Counted from the stretch's first letter, positions 53,530 to 62,663 are shown. The stretch: 64,000 nt of DNA from [Clostridium] methylpentosum DSM 5476 (GCA_000158655.1 EQ973344.1:1231282-1295281), one strand, 5' to 3'. The notes: generated by a model from the letters alone, not told the origin. Program-made: numbers and translations.

Positions 53530-54630
53530 TTACTTTCTGATTTCAGTCCAAAGGTTTTCCATCTGTTCTGTGGCCTCGGGCGACAGGTTGACAAACGCCT
53601 CGCAGCGCTCCAGCCGCTCCTTGCTTGGATAGGCGATCTCGCTCTCCCGCAGGTCCTCATCGAGCTTTTCATAGGCCGCCCGATTGGGTGTGGAATAACT
53701 GATGTACTCAATATTTGCCTTGGCGATGTCCGCCCGGCAGAGGAAATCGATGAATTTTTCGGCGTTTTCCTTGTTCTTCGCTCCCTTGGGGATCGCCACG
53801 ACGTCGACAAAGATATTTGTCCCCTCCTCAGGGAAACAGTAGCCGAGCTCCTCATTGTAGTCCATCATGGTGATGATGTCCCCCGCGTAAGCAGGAGAAA
53901 GCGCCGCCTCGCCGTTCTCCATCTTGTCAAACATCTCGTCCATCACATAGGCCTGCACATACGGCTTTTGCTCCCGCAGCTTGGACGCCGCCTGCTTGAG
54001 TCTGTCCGGATCGGTTTCGTTGAGGGAGTAGCCGAGCAATTTTTCCGCAATCATAAACGAGTCGCGGGAGTTGATGAACATGAACATGTTGTCCTTGAAC
54101 CGCTCATCCCAAAATACGCTCCATCCCTTGACCACTTCATCTGCCGGCTGTCCGGTCAGCTTTTCGACCATCTTTTTGTTGTACACAATTCCAACCGTTC
54201 CCCAGGTGTAGGGGACGGAGTACTCGTTGGTGGGGTCGTAGCCGTATACATCCCCTTTGTACTCGTCCATGATGTTGCCGTAATTCTCAAGCTTGTCAAA
54301 GTCAATCTTTTCGACCATATCCTCGTCGATTAAGCGGGAGATCATATAGTCGGAGGGGAAAATGATGTCGTAGTCGGAGGAACCGCTCTTGAGCTTAGCG
54401 TACATCTGCTCGTTGGAATCGTAGGTGTCATATGCTTCGACCTTGATGCCGGTTTCCCGTTCAAACTCACGGATGACGTTGCGGGAGGCGTCGGTTCCGT
54501 CGGACATGTACTCCCCCCAGTTAAAAATTTTAAGGGTGCCGTTTTTGCCAACTTCAGAGTCCCCGGCACAGCCGGAAAACAGAGAGGCTGTTAGACAGCA
54601 GGCAATGAATATGGAAAGCAGTTTTTTCAA
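53530..54630 (-). CDS. potD: spermidine/putrescine-binding lipoprotein PotD
   Basis: This is a 366-residue periplasmic-type binding protein. Lipobox 'LFSGC' places the lipid on Cys21. The mature part begins 'LKIFNWGEYM' and contains 'DYDIIFPSDYMISRLI' and 'SVPYTWGTVGIVYNK', diagnostic for PotD/PotF. It delivers polyamines to PotBC. It starts 1 bp after potC and is the last gene of the operon. Confidence 0.95.
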   Translation of the reverse strand: MKKLLSIFIACCLTASLFSGCAGDSEVGKNGTLKIFNWGEYMSDGTDASRNVIREFERETGIKVEAYDTYDSNEQMYAKLKSGSSDYDIIFPSDYMISRLIDEDMVEKIDFDKLENYGNIMDEYKGDVYGYDPTNEYSVPYTWGTVGIVYNKKMVEKLTGQPADEVVKGWSVFWDERFKDNMFMFINSRDSFMIAEKLLGYSLNETDPDRLKQAASKLREQKPYVQAYVMDEMFDKMENGEAALSPAYAGDIITMMDYNEELGYCFPEEGTNIFVDVVAIPKGAKNKENAEKFIDFLCRADIAKANIEYISYSTPNRAAYEKLDEDLRESEIAYPSKERLERCEAFVNLSPEATEQMENLWTEIRK

Positions 54631-54631
54631 T

Positions 54632-55441
54632 TTAGGACTCCTTTCGTGCGTCTCGCTTCGCCGCCCGGCTGTCCCGGATGTTGATCACGAGCAGCAGCAC
54701 AAAAATGAGCACAAAGATCAGGGCGAACAGCGCGTTGATTTTTGGGGTGATCCTCCGCCGCGTCATGGAATAGATCGTCACCGGGAGGGTCTGGAAAGAG
54801 CTCCCCGCGGTGAAATAGCTGATCATAAAGTCGTCGAACGAGAGGGAAAACGCCATGAGAAACGCCGACACAATGCCCGGCATGATCTCCGGCAGCATGA
54901 CTTTGAAAAACGCCTGCCCTGGGTTGCAGCCGAGGTCGAGGGCGGCGTTGAACAGGTCCTGATCCGCCTGCCGCAGCTTGGGCAGCACGTTTAAAATGAC
55001 GTAGGGAATGTTAAAGGTGATGTGTGCGATGAGCACGCTCACAAAGCCCAACTGCAAGCCGATGAGTCCGAACACAAAGACAAACAGCAGCATGAGCGAG
55101 ATGCCGGTGACAATCTCCGAGTTGACAACCGGCAGGTAGGTGATGTTCATGACAACCGAACGTGCCTTCTTTTTCATCCGCGAGATCGCAAGAGCGGCGG
55201 CTGTGCCGATCACCGTGGCGATCACAGAGGAGGAAAAAGCGAGAATGAGGGAGTTGCGCAGCGATTTCATGATGAGCTCGTCTTGAAAGAGCTGGGCGTA
55301 CCACTTGAGGGTGACGCCGGTGAACACCGTGCGGCTCTTGGTCGCGTTGAATGAGAAAACGATCACGACCACAATTGGCGCGTAGAGAAAGAGAAACACG
55401 AGCGCCATGTAGAGTTTGGAGGAAATCTTTTTGCGCGTCAT
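54632..55441 (-). CDS. potC: spermidine/putrescine ABC transporter permease PotC
   Basis: This is a 269-residue permease with six membrane helices and the ABC-coupling EAA motif 'AALDLGCNPGQAFFKVMLPEI'-type loop (core DLGCNPGQAFFKVMLPEI). The ATGA start overlaps potB. It pairs with PotB and PotA for polyamine import. Confidence 0.94.
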   Translation of the reverse strand: MTRKKISSKLYMALVFLFLYAPIVVVIVFSFNATKSRTVFTGVTLKWYAQLFQDELIMKSLRNSLILAFSSSVIATVIGTAAALAISRMKKKARSVVMNITYLPVVNSEIVTGISLMLLFVFVFGLIGLQLGFVSVLIAHITFNIPYVILNVLPKLRQADQDLFNAALDLGCNPGQAFFKVMLPEIMPGIVSAFLMAFSLSFDDFMISYFTAGSSFQTLPVTIYSMTRRRITPKINALFALIFVLIFVLLLVINIRDSRAAKRDARKES

Positions 55442-56256
55442 ACAACAATCCCCTCCAGTTCGTCGTTGTCAAAGTGGGTGGTAATTGCCATGATGATGAG
55501 GATGACCACCATGAGCAGCAGCGAGAGCGCCGAGCCGAAATAGGGGTTGTAGGTGCTTCCCACAAACTGCATCTCAATCAGGTCTCCGATGAGCATGTTC
55601 CCTCCCCCGCCGAGCAGCCGGGAGATGACAAAGGTGGACGCTGCGGGAACAAACACCATGGTGATGCCCGAGACAATCCCCGGCACGCTCAGCGGCAGCA
55701 CCACCTTGCGCAGCACCTGCATCGGACCCGCGCCGAGGTCGCTCGCCGCCTCGAGAACCGACTTGTCGATCTTGGTCATCACCGAATAAAGCGGCAGGAT
55801 CATGAACGGCAGAAAGTCGTACACCATGCCGAGCACCACTGCGCCCGAGGTGTTGATCATCCGGAACGGCCCGAGTCCAAACACACCGAGCAGCTTGTTG
55901 ATGAGCCCGTTGTTTTCGAGCAGCGTCATCCAGGCGTAGGTGCGCAGCAACAGGCTCGTCCACATCGGCACCATGATCAGCATCATCATGGTGCGCTGGG
56001 TGTTTCCCTTGCTGCGCGACATCACATAGGCAAAGGGATAGGCGATGAGCAGGCAGAACAACGTCGCTATCGCCGCGAGCAGCAGGGATTTGCCGAGCAC
56101 CCCGGCGTATTCCCCGATGCGCAGGATGTTCTCCAGGGTAAACTGGTGCTCCTTGTTGGAAAACGCAAAGTACACGATGAGCGCCATCGGGATGATGGTA
56201 AAAGCGATCATCCAGATGCCGTATGGCAGAAATTTGAGTCCATCCCGTCTCTTCAT
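55438..56256 (-). CDS. potB: spermidine/putrescine ABC transporter permease PotB
   Basis: This is a 272-residue permease with six membrane helices and the EAA loop '[20 protein letters not shown]'. The ATGA start overlaps potA, and its stop overlaps potC. Confidence 0.94.
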   Translation of the reverse strand: MKRRDGLKFLPYGIWMIAFTIIPMALIVYFAFSNKEHQFTLENILRIGEYAGVLGKSLLLAAIATLFCLLIAYPFAYVMSRSKGNTQRTMMMLIMVPMWTSLLLRTYAWMTLLENNGLINKLLGVFGLGPFRMINTSGAVVLGMVYDFLPFMILPLYSVMTKIDKSVLEAASDLGAGPMQVLRKVVLPLSVPGIVSGITMVFVPAASTFVISRLLGGGGNMLIGDLIEMQFVGSTYNPYFGSALSLLLMVVILIIMAITTHFDNDELEGIVV

Positions 56257-57641
56257 CCCCGCGCCTCCTTGCTCAGAGGCTTAATCTGAATTTTGTTAAA
56301 GTCAAACTTCAAGCCGAGGTCGGTGCCCACCTGCTCCTCATTTTCCGAGTGGACGAGAAGATATCCGTCCTCCTCGGTGTAAAAGAGCATTTCGTTGTAA
56401 GAGCCCTTGTAGATGAGGGATTCGAGGTAGAGCACAATGTCGCTGTGGTCATCGCTCACAAGCTCGATCTCCTTGGGGTTGACGGTGAGCTGCACCTTAC
56501 TGCCCACCGGCAGGCCGAGGCCGGGGCGCTCAAAGGTGATGCCGAGGAAGCGGATGACGTCCTCCTCCACGACTTCGCCGGTCAGATGGTTGGTCACGTC
56601 GTCAAACAGCTTGTGCATGATGTGGATGTCGTCCGGCCCGAATTTCAGGCCGACCCGGTCCCCCTCGTGGGCGACGTCGGTGGTCTGTACAATCCAGTAC
56701 AGGCCGTTGCACAGCACCTCCATCTCGTAATGGACGCCCTTGAACACCACCGACTCAATCACCCCTTTGAGCTTTGACTCCTCCTCCGGCACCAGGTCGA
56801 TGTCCTCGGGACGCAGCACCACGTCAACACGCTGCATCGGGTCAAAGCCCGCGTCGAGGCACTCGAACGTCTCGCCCGCGAATTCCACCTCGTAGTCCTT
56901 GTGCATGATGCCGTTGATGATGTTGCTCTCCCCAATGAAGTCGGCTACAAAGGCGTTCTGTGGTTCGTTGTAGATGTCCTGCGGGGTGCCAATCTGTTGA
57001 ATCTCTCCCTCGTTCATGACCACGATGGTGTCGGACATAGTGAGCGCCTCCTCCTGATCGTGGGTGACGTAGATAAACGTCGTCTCGAGCTGCTGCTGGA
57101 TCGCCTTGAGCTCGACCTGCATCTCTTTGCGCAGCTTGAGGTCGAGTGCGCCGAGCGGCTCGTCGAGCAGTAGCACCTTGGGGTAGTTGACCAGGGCGCG
57201 GGCAATTGCCACCCGCTGCTGCTGACCACCCGAGAGCTGGTTGATGCGGCGCTTGCCAAACCCCTCGAGATTGACGATTTTGAGCATTTTTTTGACCCGC
57301 GCGTCAATCTCTTTTGGATCGAGCTTTTTAATTTTCAGGCCGAATGCAATGTTGTCATACACATTGAGATGGGGAAACAGCGCGTATTTCTGAAACACGG
57401 TGTTCACCTGGCGTTTGTGGGGCGGCAGGTCGTTGATCTTCACCCCGTCGAAATAGACCTCGCCCGCATCCGGGTAGAGAAAACCGCCGATAATGCGCAG
57501 AGTCGTCGTCTTGCCGCAGCCGGACGGACCGAGGAAGGTGACGAATTCTTTGTCGTTGATCGTGAGGTTGATGTTGTCGAGCACCCGCTCGCCGTCAAAC
57601 TCAACCACCAGATTTTTGAGTTCAATAATTGGTTTTCCCAT
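56253..57641 (-). CDS. potA: spermidine/putrescine ABC transporter ATPase PotA with extended C-terminus
   Basis: This is a 462-residue ABC ATPase. Walker A 'GPSGCGKTT', signature '[15 protein letters not shown]', Walker B '[12 protein letters not shown]' and switch His are intact. The regulatory C-terminal part is about 90 residues longer than in most PotA proteins: after a TOBE_2-like domain ('[12 protein letters not shown]') a second copy-like segment follows ('[14 protein letters not shown]'). The ATG at 57641 follows AAAGGAGGAGG; the longer frame is rejected. First gene of potABCD. Confidence 0.94.
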   Translation of the reverse strand: MGKPIIELKNLVVEFDGERVLDNINLTINDKEFVTFLGPSGCGKTTTLRIIGGFLYPDAGEVYFDGVKINDLPPHKRQVNTVFQKYALFPHLNVYDNIAFGLKIKKLDPKEIDARVKKMLKIVNLEGFGKRRINQLSGGQQQRVAIARALVNYPKVLLLDEPLGALDLKLRKEMQVELKAIQQQLETTFIYVTHDQEEALTMSDTIVVMNEGEIQQIGTPQDIYNEPQNAFVADFIGESNIINGIMHKDYEVEFAGETFECLDAGFDPMQRVDVVLRPEDIDLVPEEESKLKGVIESVVFKGVHYEMEVLCNGLYWIVQTTDVAHEGDRVGLKFGPDDIHIMHKLFDDVTNHLTGEVVEEDVIRFLGITFERPGLGLPVGSKVQLTVNPKEIELVSDDHSDIVLYLESLIYKGSYNEMLFYTEEDGYLLVHSENEEQVGTDLGLKFDFNKIQIKPLSKEARG

Positions 57642-57688
57642 GTTGCCTCCTCCTTTGCAGATGAACTGTGTTTTTGTCAAACAGTACT

Positions 57689-57717
57689 ATAGTAAGATTT
57701 TGCGCGCAAAAAGTCAA
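57689..57717 (-). promoter_or_regulatory. potABCD promoter with palindrome in the spacer
   Basis: Minus-strand TTGACT (57712-57717), 17 bp, TACTAT (57689-57694). The spacer is occupied by the perfect 14-bp palindrome TTTTGCGCGCAAAA (57698-57711), a likely repressor site. Confidence 0.7.
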
Positions 57718-57820
57718 GTGTTTGAGGGAAAAAGATCGAATCAAGCAAGTCATTTTATCGATTCGTTACTTTCCTTCGGATAACTTACTGTATCTTTTAT
57801 TTTATCCGTTTTTTAACGTA

Positions 57821-58687
57821 TCATCGTCTCTCATCAATTTGCTCGCTGTTATCTATAATAAGATGCATAATGTACTGAATGATTTTAGGCATATCCCGAT
57901 TAATCCTTTTATTATAATCGCAAAGGAATTCCTCGAACCTGCTTTCCGCTTTATCCGGATCCACTCTACATTCATCCAAATGAGCAATTAAATTTCTTAA
58001 ATAGGAGAAATCATCGAGGACGTAGTTTTTATTCTCATTAAAATGCTTGTTTTTCATGTTTACATTTATTTTTTTTATAAAAGGATCCTTCGATAAAAAT
58101 TCATAGAGTTGCTTTTGCGTTAAAGGTGCAGTTTGACCATCCTTTTTGGTTGCATCTATATGAAGCAGCATCTCATAGAACGATTGAAATCGGAATGCTT
58201 GATCTGGTATACTAATAAGTTTTTGAAGATAAATTAAATCCAAATTGGTTTGTAATGCTTCAAATCCAATGAAATCCGTATCACTTAGTTTCTTGATATT
58301 CTTCTGTGTTGATTGATTTTCTAGGACGATAAATCCAGATGCAACCGCATCTGGCCTTGGAGGATTCTCTCCGCTGAGTTCTTCAAAAATAAATTTATCA
58401 ATTTGAAACCCTTTGTGAAGAAGGAACAAAGGTAGCTTTTTCATTATATTTTCCGCTTCCTCTATCATTGGGAAAAAATCTTCACCGTATTTTTTCTCCT
58501 CGGCCTCAGACAGGGAAAACACAAGTTCAATCTCGGTAAATTCCTTTTTGTCCACTATTTTCTTTTTAAGAATCATTTTTTCAATTATGCTATTTTGAAT
58601 AGGAACCTGTAATTCTTCAAAATTACAATTTTCTAATCCACTTACTCTTTTGTAAAAAATAGAATAGTTTCCTGCCAACTTTATCAA
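57821..58687 (-). CDS. HEPN-domain-like protein of unknown function
   Basis: This is a 288-residue protein in a sharply AT-rich segment. The C-terminal third is helical and contains 'YLRNLIAHLDE', an R-x4-H motif (Arg231, His236) as in HEPN ribonuclease domains; the rest carries long charged stretches. HEPN proteins of this type act in toxin-antitoxin, abortive infection or RNA cleavage. The start is a TTG at 58687 immediately after an AAAGGA site, the only start codon available after the upstream in-frame stop. It stands alone, with no obvious antitoxin (for example a nucleotidyltransferase) next to it. The catalytic assignment is inference from the motif. Confidence 0.6.
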   Translation of the reverse strand: MIKLAGNYSIFYKRVSGLENCNFEELQVPIQNSIIEKMILKKKIVDKKEFTEIELVFSLSEAEEKKYGEDFFPMIEEAENIMKKLPLFLLHKGFQIDKFIFEELSGENPPRPDAVASGFIVLENQSTQKNIKKLSDTDFIGFEALQTNLDLIYLQKLISIPDQAFRFQSFYEMLLHIDATKKDGQTAPLTQKQLYEFLSKDPFIKKINVNMKNKHFNENKNYVLDDFSYLRNLIAHLDECRVDPDKAESRFEEFLCDYNKRINRDMPKIIQYIMHLIIDNSEQIDERR

Positions 58688-58744
58688 TCCTTTCTCTTCT
58701 TTACTCTATTATAAAGTATTTTGCAATACTACACAAATAGAAAT

Positions 58745-58779
58745 AGCCATAAGGCTAAATCTGATTTAACCTTATGGCT
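58745..58779. terminator. terminator downstream of the ECF component gene
   Basis: A 10-bp stem (AGCCATAAGG / CCTTATGGCT) extended by an inner TAAAT/ATTTA pairing. On the minus strand it follows the ECF gene directly, and the next bases are A/T-rich. Confidence 0.75.
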
Positions 58780-58792
58780 TAAAAATAACAAG

Positions 58793-59434
58793 CTAGTCTC
58801 TTTTCACTTTGATAAACGTCTCTTCCAGCTCGCTGTTGTCCTTTGGCTTCCGGCGGTACATCACTTTGTTGTAAATCCCGGTGAAGACGAGCGCTTTTTT
58901 GAGCGCATATCCGAGCGGGACGGCGATCACCACTGCGATGACGGCGTTTGCGCCCGAGGTGAGCGCCTTGGTGCCGACTGTAATCAGCGCGGTTTCGTGC
59001 GCAACCTGGAGGAAGAACACCGCTTTGATGTAGCTGTAAGCGAGGTAGAGCACCAGGTAGGCGAGCTGTCCGGCTGCCGCGGCCCCAATATTGAGCTTGA
59101 GGTTTCTGCCATCGTTTCGCTTGACATAGGCGAGCTTGCCGCAGACGTAGCCGAGCACGAATTTCGAGAGGAAGGTAAACCACGCGCTCGAGATGTACAT
59201 CGGATCGGTGAGGTCAAAGAACATCGAGCCAAAGCCCGCCGCCAACCCGCCCCGCAGGCCGCCGAAGAGCAGACCGGAGAGCAGGCAGAAGATATTTCCG
59301 AAATGGATTCTCGTGTTGTCGATGCCGGTCGGGATCGGAATCGAGAGCTTTGACGAGACAAAGACGAGCGCCGCCATAAAGCCGATGACGACCACGTCAT
59401 AGATGGTAAACCGTTTTTCGCTGTTAGCTGCCAT
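58793..59434 (-). CDS. ECF transporter substrate-binding (S) component, probably vitamin B6
   Basis: This is a 213-residue protein with about six membrane segments. It has the short N-terminal 'RIHFGNIFCLLSGLLFGGLRGG' region typical of ECF S proteins (core GNIFCLLSGLLFGGLRGG). It has no ATPase of its own; group II S components share an EcfAAT module encoded elsewhere. Because it lies 81 bp downstream of pdxK on the same strand, a pyridoxine/pyridoxal substrate (PdxU type) is likely, inferred from context. Confidence 0.85.
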   Translation of the reverse strand: MAANSEKRFTIYDVVVIGFMAALVFVSSKLSIPIPTGIDNTRIHFGNIFCLLSGLLFGGLRGGLAAGFGSMFFDLTDPMYISSAWFTFLSKFVLGYVCGKLAYVKRNDGRNLKLNIGAAAAGQLAYLVLYLAYSYIKAVFFLQVAHETALITVGTKALTSGANAVIAVVIAVPLGYALKKALVFTGIYNKVMYRRKPKDNSELEETFIKVKRD

Positions 59435-59464
59435 AAAAAGTCAGTCCCCTTACTTGATTGTGAT

Positions 59465-59503
59465 GCGCGCCGCGGTGTGTCTCCGCCAGCTCCCGCGGCG
59501 CGC
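59465..59503. repeat. GC-rich hairpin between pdxK and the ECF gene
   Basis: GCGCGCCGCGG (59465-59475) pairs with CCGCGGCGCGC (59493-59503). It may modulate read-through or mRNA stability between the two genes. Confidence 0.55.
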
Positions 59504-59515
59504 AGGAAACCGACC

Positions 59516-60379
59516 CTATAGTTTTTGATATCCCTTGAGGGAATGGCGCTCGGTCAGCCAGGGCAGCGCGCTCTCGAGCATCACTCCAAAGCGGGTGTCC
59601 GTGCCGTAGCTGTAGGTGGTCTTGATGGCGAGTTCGAGGAACCGGGTCGCCCGCTCCATCGCGATCGGCAGACTGTCGCCGCTGAGAAGCGCGCCGACAA
59701 TTACGCTCGCGTAGATGTCCCCGGTGCCGGGATAGGAGACGGGCACATAGTCGCAGTCCACCCGCCAAAACGCGCCCCGCACCCGGTCATACCCTGCGTT
59801 GATGAGGCACCCGTCGGCAACCTCCACCCCGGTGAGGAGCACATAGCGCGGCCCGAGCTCGCTCTGACGCACCAGCCAACTCTTGAGCTGGGCGGAGGTG
59901 AGCGGAGCGGTCGGGTAATGTTCCTTGAGCAATATCGCCGCTTCGGTCAGGTTGGGGGTGATCACGTCCGCGACCTTGACAAGCTCCTGCATCCGGTTCA
60001 TGAGCGCCGGGGTGTAGGTTTTGTACGGCTTGCCGTGGTCCCCCATCACCGGGTCCACCACCTTGAGCGCCTTCGGGTATTCGGCAAAGAATTCAAGGCA
60101 GTGGTCGATCTGTTCGGTCGAGCCCAAAAATCCGCTGTAAACGCAGTCAAATTCCAGGTTCAGCGAGCGATAGTGTTCGAGCGCCTGCGGAATGTAGTCG
60201 GTGAGGTCGCGCAGCACCGGGTTGCCCAGCCCTCCAGTGTGGGAGGAGAGCACCGCGGTGGGGACGGCGCACACCTGTACCCCCATACAGGAGAGGGTGG
60301 GCAGGATGACCGACAGCGAGCACCGACCAAAGCCCGAGAGGTCGTGGATCGCCGCAACCCTGCAATTTTGTTTTGCCAT
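59516..60379 (-). CDS. pdxK: pyridoxal/pyridoxine kinase
   Basis: This is a 287-residue ribokinase-fold kinase of the PdxK/PdxY type. Markers are 'AIHDLSGFGRCSLSVILPTL' at the N-terminus, 'VVDPVMGDHGKPY', 'ITPNLTEA' and the anion hole 'YPGTGDIYAS' with catalytic Asp. It phosphorylates B6 vitamers. AAAGGAAAT precedes the ATG. The S component follows in the same direction, so uptake and trapping by phosphorylation are likely coupled. Confidence 0.93.
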   Translation of the reverse strand: MAKQNCRVAAIHDLSGFGRCSLSVILPTLSCMGVQVCAVPTAVLSSHTGGLGNPVLRDLTDYIPQALEHYRSLNLEFDCVYSGFLGSTEQIDHCLEFFAEYPKALKVVDPVMGDHGKPYKTYTPALMNRMQELVKVADVITPNLTEAAILLKEHYPTAPLTSAQLKSWLVRQSELGPRYVLLTGVEVADGCLINAGYDRVRGAFWRVDCDYVPVSYPGTGDIYASVIVGALLSGDSLPIAMERATRFLELAIKTTYSYGTDTRFGVMLESALPWLTERHSLKGYQKL

Positions 60380-60476
60380 GTTTCATTTCCTTTCTATTAT
60401 ACAACCGCGCCAGGCAGGATGCAAAACAGGACATTGCCTGCAAAAAACCGCCTGGCTGTGCGTTTTCGCGTTTTTT

Positions 60477-60505
60477 ATTATAGACGATTTTTATCTTTTT
60501 AGCAA
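60477..60505 (-). promoter_or_regulatory. promoter of pdxK and the ECF gene
   Basis: Minus-strand TTGCTA (60500-60505), 17 bp, TATAAT (60477-60482). The ~95-nt leader contains imperfect GC-rich hairpins around 60405-60450 (CCAGGC / GCCTGG). Confidence 0.7.
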
Positions 60506-60797
60506 GATTGACAGGGTTAAAAGCTGTCAGGTGCGGAAAAATAAAAACGCAAAAGACAACCTGCACAAGCATCGAGTCAAAAATTTTCATTTTATGCATT
60601 TTTTCGTAAATTCCGCAAGGCAAAATCTTTCATTAGTTATTCTGCGCCGCTGACGCATACTAATACGGGACTTAAATTCCCACCGTCAGCAGCTCAGTGA
60701 CCGGAGTACGAGCGGAAGCGCGAGCCAAGCAGCCGACAGAGCCGCCGCGCTGCTGTCGCTTCGCTGCTGTAAAACAATTGAATGGAGGGCAATTCAC

Positions 60798-60971
60798 ATG
60801 AAAATGAGCAATGTCGCAAAAGGCGCCGCCGTCGGCCTCGCAGCTGGCGCAGCGGTTTATATGGCAACCAACGCGAAGAAAAGCAAAACCCGCATGATGA
60901 AGAAAAAAGCCGGACAGGCGATCAAAGCAGTCGGCTCGGTCGTGGACGACCTTTCTTATTTGATGAAATAG
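60798..60971 (+). CDS. small conserved Gly/Ala-rich helical protein
   Basis: This is a 57-residue protein (MKMSNVAKGAAVGLAAGAAV) with an amphipathic/hydrophobic N-terminal helix and a Lys-rich middle ('KKSKTRMMKKKAGQAIKAVG'). Similar short proteins, often misannotated or missed, are common in Clostridia; some resemble the YtxH type. AATGGAGGGC precedes the ATG, and a terminator-like hairpin follows. It probably associates with the membrane; function unknown. Confidence 0.7.
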   Translation: MKMSNVAKGAAVGLAAGAAVYMATNAKKSKTRMMKKKAGQAIKAVGSVVDDLSYLMK

Positions 60972-60977
60972 CAAACA

Positions 60978-61024
60978 AAAAGAGGGCGCAGGAAAAACTT
61001 TTTTCCCGTGCCCTTTTGTTTTTT
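60978..61024 (+). terminator. terminator of the small protein gene
   Basis: An imperfect stem of AAAAAGAGGGCGCAGGAAAAA with CTTTTTTCCCGTGCCCTTTT, followed by a T-run. Confidence 0.65.
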
Positions 61025-61152
61025 TATTCAATGAAGTTCGGTGGACCAGTCACCGCGGGCAGTTTGCACACTCCGGTAGAATCCGGGCGGAGTACCAAGC
61101 CGCTGTGTGGGGAATTGGGAAAGCATTTGGAAAATTCCCGGCACAATTGATC

Positions 61153-61644
61153 TCAGGTCAGATAATTGGAGCAGGTCACCGCAATGTGGGCGAGCCCAAA
61201 GACAACGGCAGGAGGGAGCGCGGCCCAGTTTTTGAGCCACACTGCCGCAAGGCAGAAAAACAGCGGCGGCAGGACAGCCAGGCCGAGCAGCAGCCACGCC
61301 GGGGACATCCCCGCGTAATAGGCCGCCCACAAAGCGTAATAGCCCCCGAGCGGCAGGGCGGCGGCGAACAGGAAAACGCGGGAGCGTCTCCCCTTCTCCC
61401 GGTTGACGAGCAGGACGAGGGTTGCGACCAGAACCCATTGGCTCGCGTGCTCGAGGAGTTCCAAGAAGGCGGACGGCGCGCTGTTTGCCGCGAGGGGATC
61501 GTTGAGCGGCGGGGCGATCAGCCACAGCAGGTTAGGGAGCATCACGAGTGCAAAGGCAAGCAGCCCGCCGGGGGAAAAGCCGAACCGGAGTTGTCTCACC
61601 GACTGGAACAAACCGCGCCCGCCGGGTGTTTTCATTTTAATCAT
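61153..61644 (-). CDS. unrecognised integral membrane protein
   Basis: This is a 163-residue protein with about four hydrophobic helices ('LLAFALVMLPNLLWLIAPPL', 'ASQWVLVATLVLLV', 'PAWLLLGLAVLPPLFFCLAA'). Its start overlaps the end of the XRE gene at 61637-61870 by 8 bp, so the two are translated together. No family assigned; regulator-membrane protein pairs like this are frequent near phage-defence or antibiotic-response genes, but nothing specific is seen. Confidence 0.65.
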   Translation of the reverse strand: MIKMKTPGGRGLFQSVRQLRFGFSPGGLLAFALVMLPNLLWLIAPPLNDPLAANSAPSAFLELLEHASQWVLVATLVLLVNREKGRRSRVFLFAAALPLGGYYALWAAYYAGMSPAWLLLGLAVLPPLFFCLAAVWLKNWAALPPAVVFGLAHIAVTCSNYLT

Positions 61645-61870
61645 CGTCCTTAATCAGTTTGTAGGGTTCGATCTCAAGCACGTCCGCCATTTTGAACAGC
61701 GTTTCCAGAGAAACGCCCCGGATCGTTGTAGGAGATTCAATTTTTGAGATAAACGACCAGCTTTTATCAATTGCCTCCGCAAATGTTTCCTGTGTAAAAC
61801 CCCTCAATTTTCTATAATACTGGATTTTTAATCCTAATTTTATATAACGTTCATAGTATTTCGTCTCCAT
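61637..61870 (-). CDS. XRE-family transcriptional regulator
   Basis: This is a 77-residue protein that is essentially one helix-turn-helix ('YRKLRGFTQETFAEAIDKS', then 'SFISKIES' and 'LETLFKMADVLEIEPYKL'). It is divergent from the truncated SLOG copy at 61999, whose leader has a TATAAT (61960-61965) and a CACTTATAGTG palindrome, a plausible binding site. Confidence 0.85.
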   Translation of the reverse strand: METKYYERYIKLGLKIQYYRKLRGFTQETFAEAIDKSWSFISKIESPTTIRGVSLETLFKMADVLEIEPYKLIKDDD

Positions 61871-61998
61871 TTTTTACACCCGCTTTCTACTTATTTATTT
61901 TATCGTTTCTAGGGTGTAAATATTACGGATTACAGATGACTATAACATCACTTATAGTGTATAATTATATTATTCAATTGTATAAGGAGAGAAATACT

Positions 61999-62139
61999 AT
62001 GAAAAATCAGACCTGTTGCTTCACCGGCCACCGAGACCTTCCGCCGCAAATCCAAAAACGCCTTGCAGGAGGAGCTGACAACGCTCCTTCCGCAAGGCGG
62101 GATGGATTCCGGCGCGCCGGGCACGGCGCTCTTATTTGA
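61999..62139 (+). pseudogene. truncated copy of the DUF1273/SLOG gene
   Basis: The first ~17 codons (MKNQTCCFTGHRDLPP) are identical in sequence to the intact SLOG gene at 62730. Homology to bases of that gene continues with an internal deletion and frameshift until about 62140, where a stop ends the frame after 46 codons. It keeps a good AAGGAG site and promoter. The rest of the gene is missing. Confidence 0.8.
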
Positions 62140-62374
62140 TTTCTTGTTCCAGATCGTCAAACAGGTCACAATCAAAAAATTCGCGTAAGCTGATTTCCAG
62201 CCCATCGCAAATTTTTTTGATCGAGGCAACCCCTGGATTTTGGCTTTTTTCGTTGAGCATACTGTACACAGTGGATGGGGAAACGCCCGACTGGTTCGCC
62301 AACCCGTTGATCGCCAAATTCTTCTGATCGCACAACTGGAGCAGGCGGGCTGCTACCGCTTGCTTCGCGTTCAT
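62132..62374 (-). CDS. XRE-family regulator (second of a tandem pair)
   Basis: An 80-residue HTH protein with 'LAINGLANQSGVSPSTVYSML' and an acidic tail 'DCDLFDDLEQEIK'. Its start overlaps the end of the upstream HTH gene by 4 bp. It lies tail to tail with the truncated SLOG copy. Confidence 0.85.
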   Translation of the reverse strand: MNAKQAVAARLLQLCDQKNLAINGLANQSGVSPSTVYSMLNEKSQNPGVASIKKICDGLEISLREFFDCDLFDDLEQEIK

Positions 62375-62622
62375 TGTGTCTCCCCTCCGCTGCCGCGCCG
62401 CTCAAGCTCCTGTTCGATTTCCTCTAGAATTTGATGCGGCGGCATTTGCAGCGCGCTCCCAATTTTAAAAAGGGTGTCGATCGTCGGGCTGCGCAGCCCC
62501 CGTTCTATTTTACTGTAATGTGTCCGGTCAAGCCCGGCAAGCCCGCTGAGAACCTCCTGAGAAATCCCCTTTCTCTGCCGCAGCTGTTGAATCACCGCAC
62601 CGATTAATTTTGTATCAACCAT
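62371..62622 (-). CDS. XRE-family regulator (first of a tandem pair)
   Basis: An 83-residue HTH protein with 'RKGISQEVLSGLAGLDRTHY' and 'IDTLFKIGSALQMPPHQIL'. AAAGGTGAT precedes the ATG. It is divergent from the intact SLOG gene; the palindrome at 62664-62689 lies between them. Confidence 0.87.
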   Translation of the reverse strand: MVDTKLIGAVIQQLRQRKGISQEVLSGLAGLDRTHYSKIERGLRSPTIDTLFKIGSALQMPPHQILEEIEQELERRGSGGETQ

Positions 62623-62663
62623 ATCGTATCACCTTTTGTTTATTGTACCCAATAAACAAAAGG

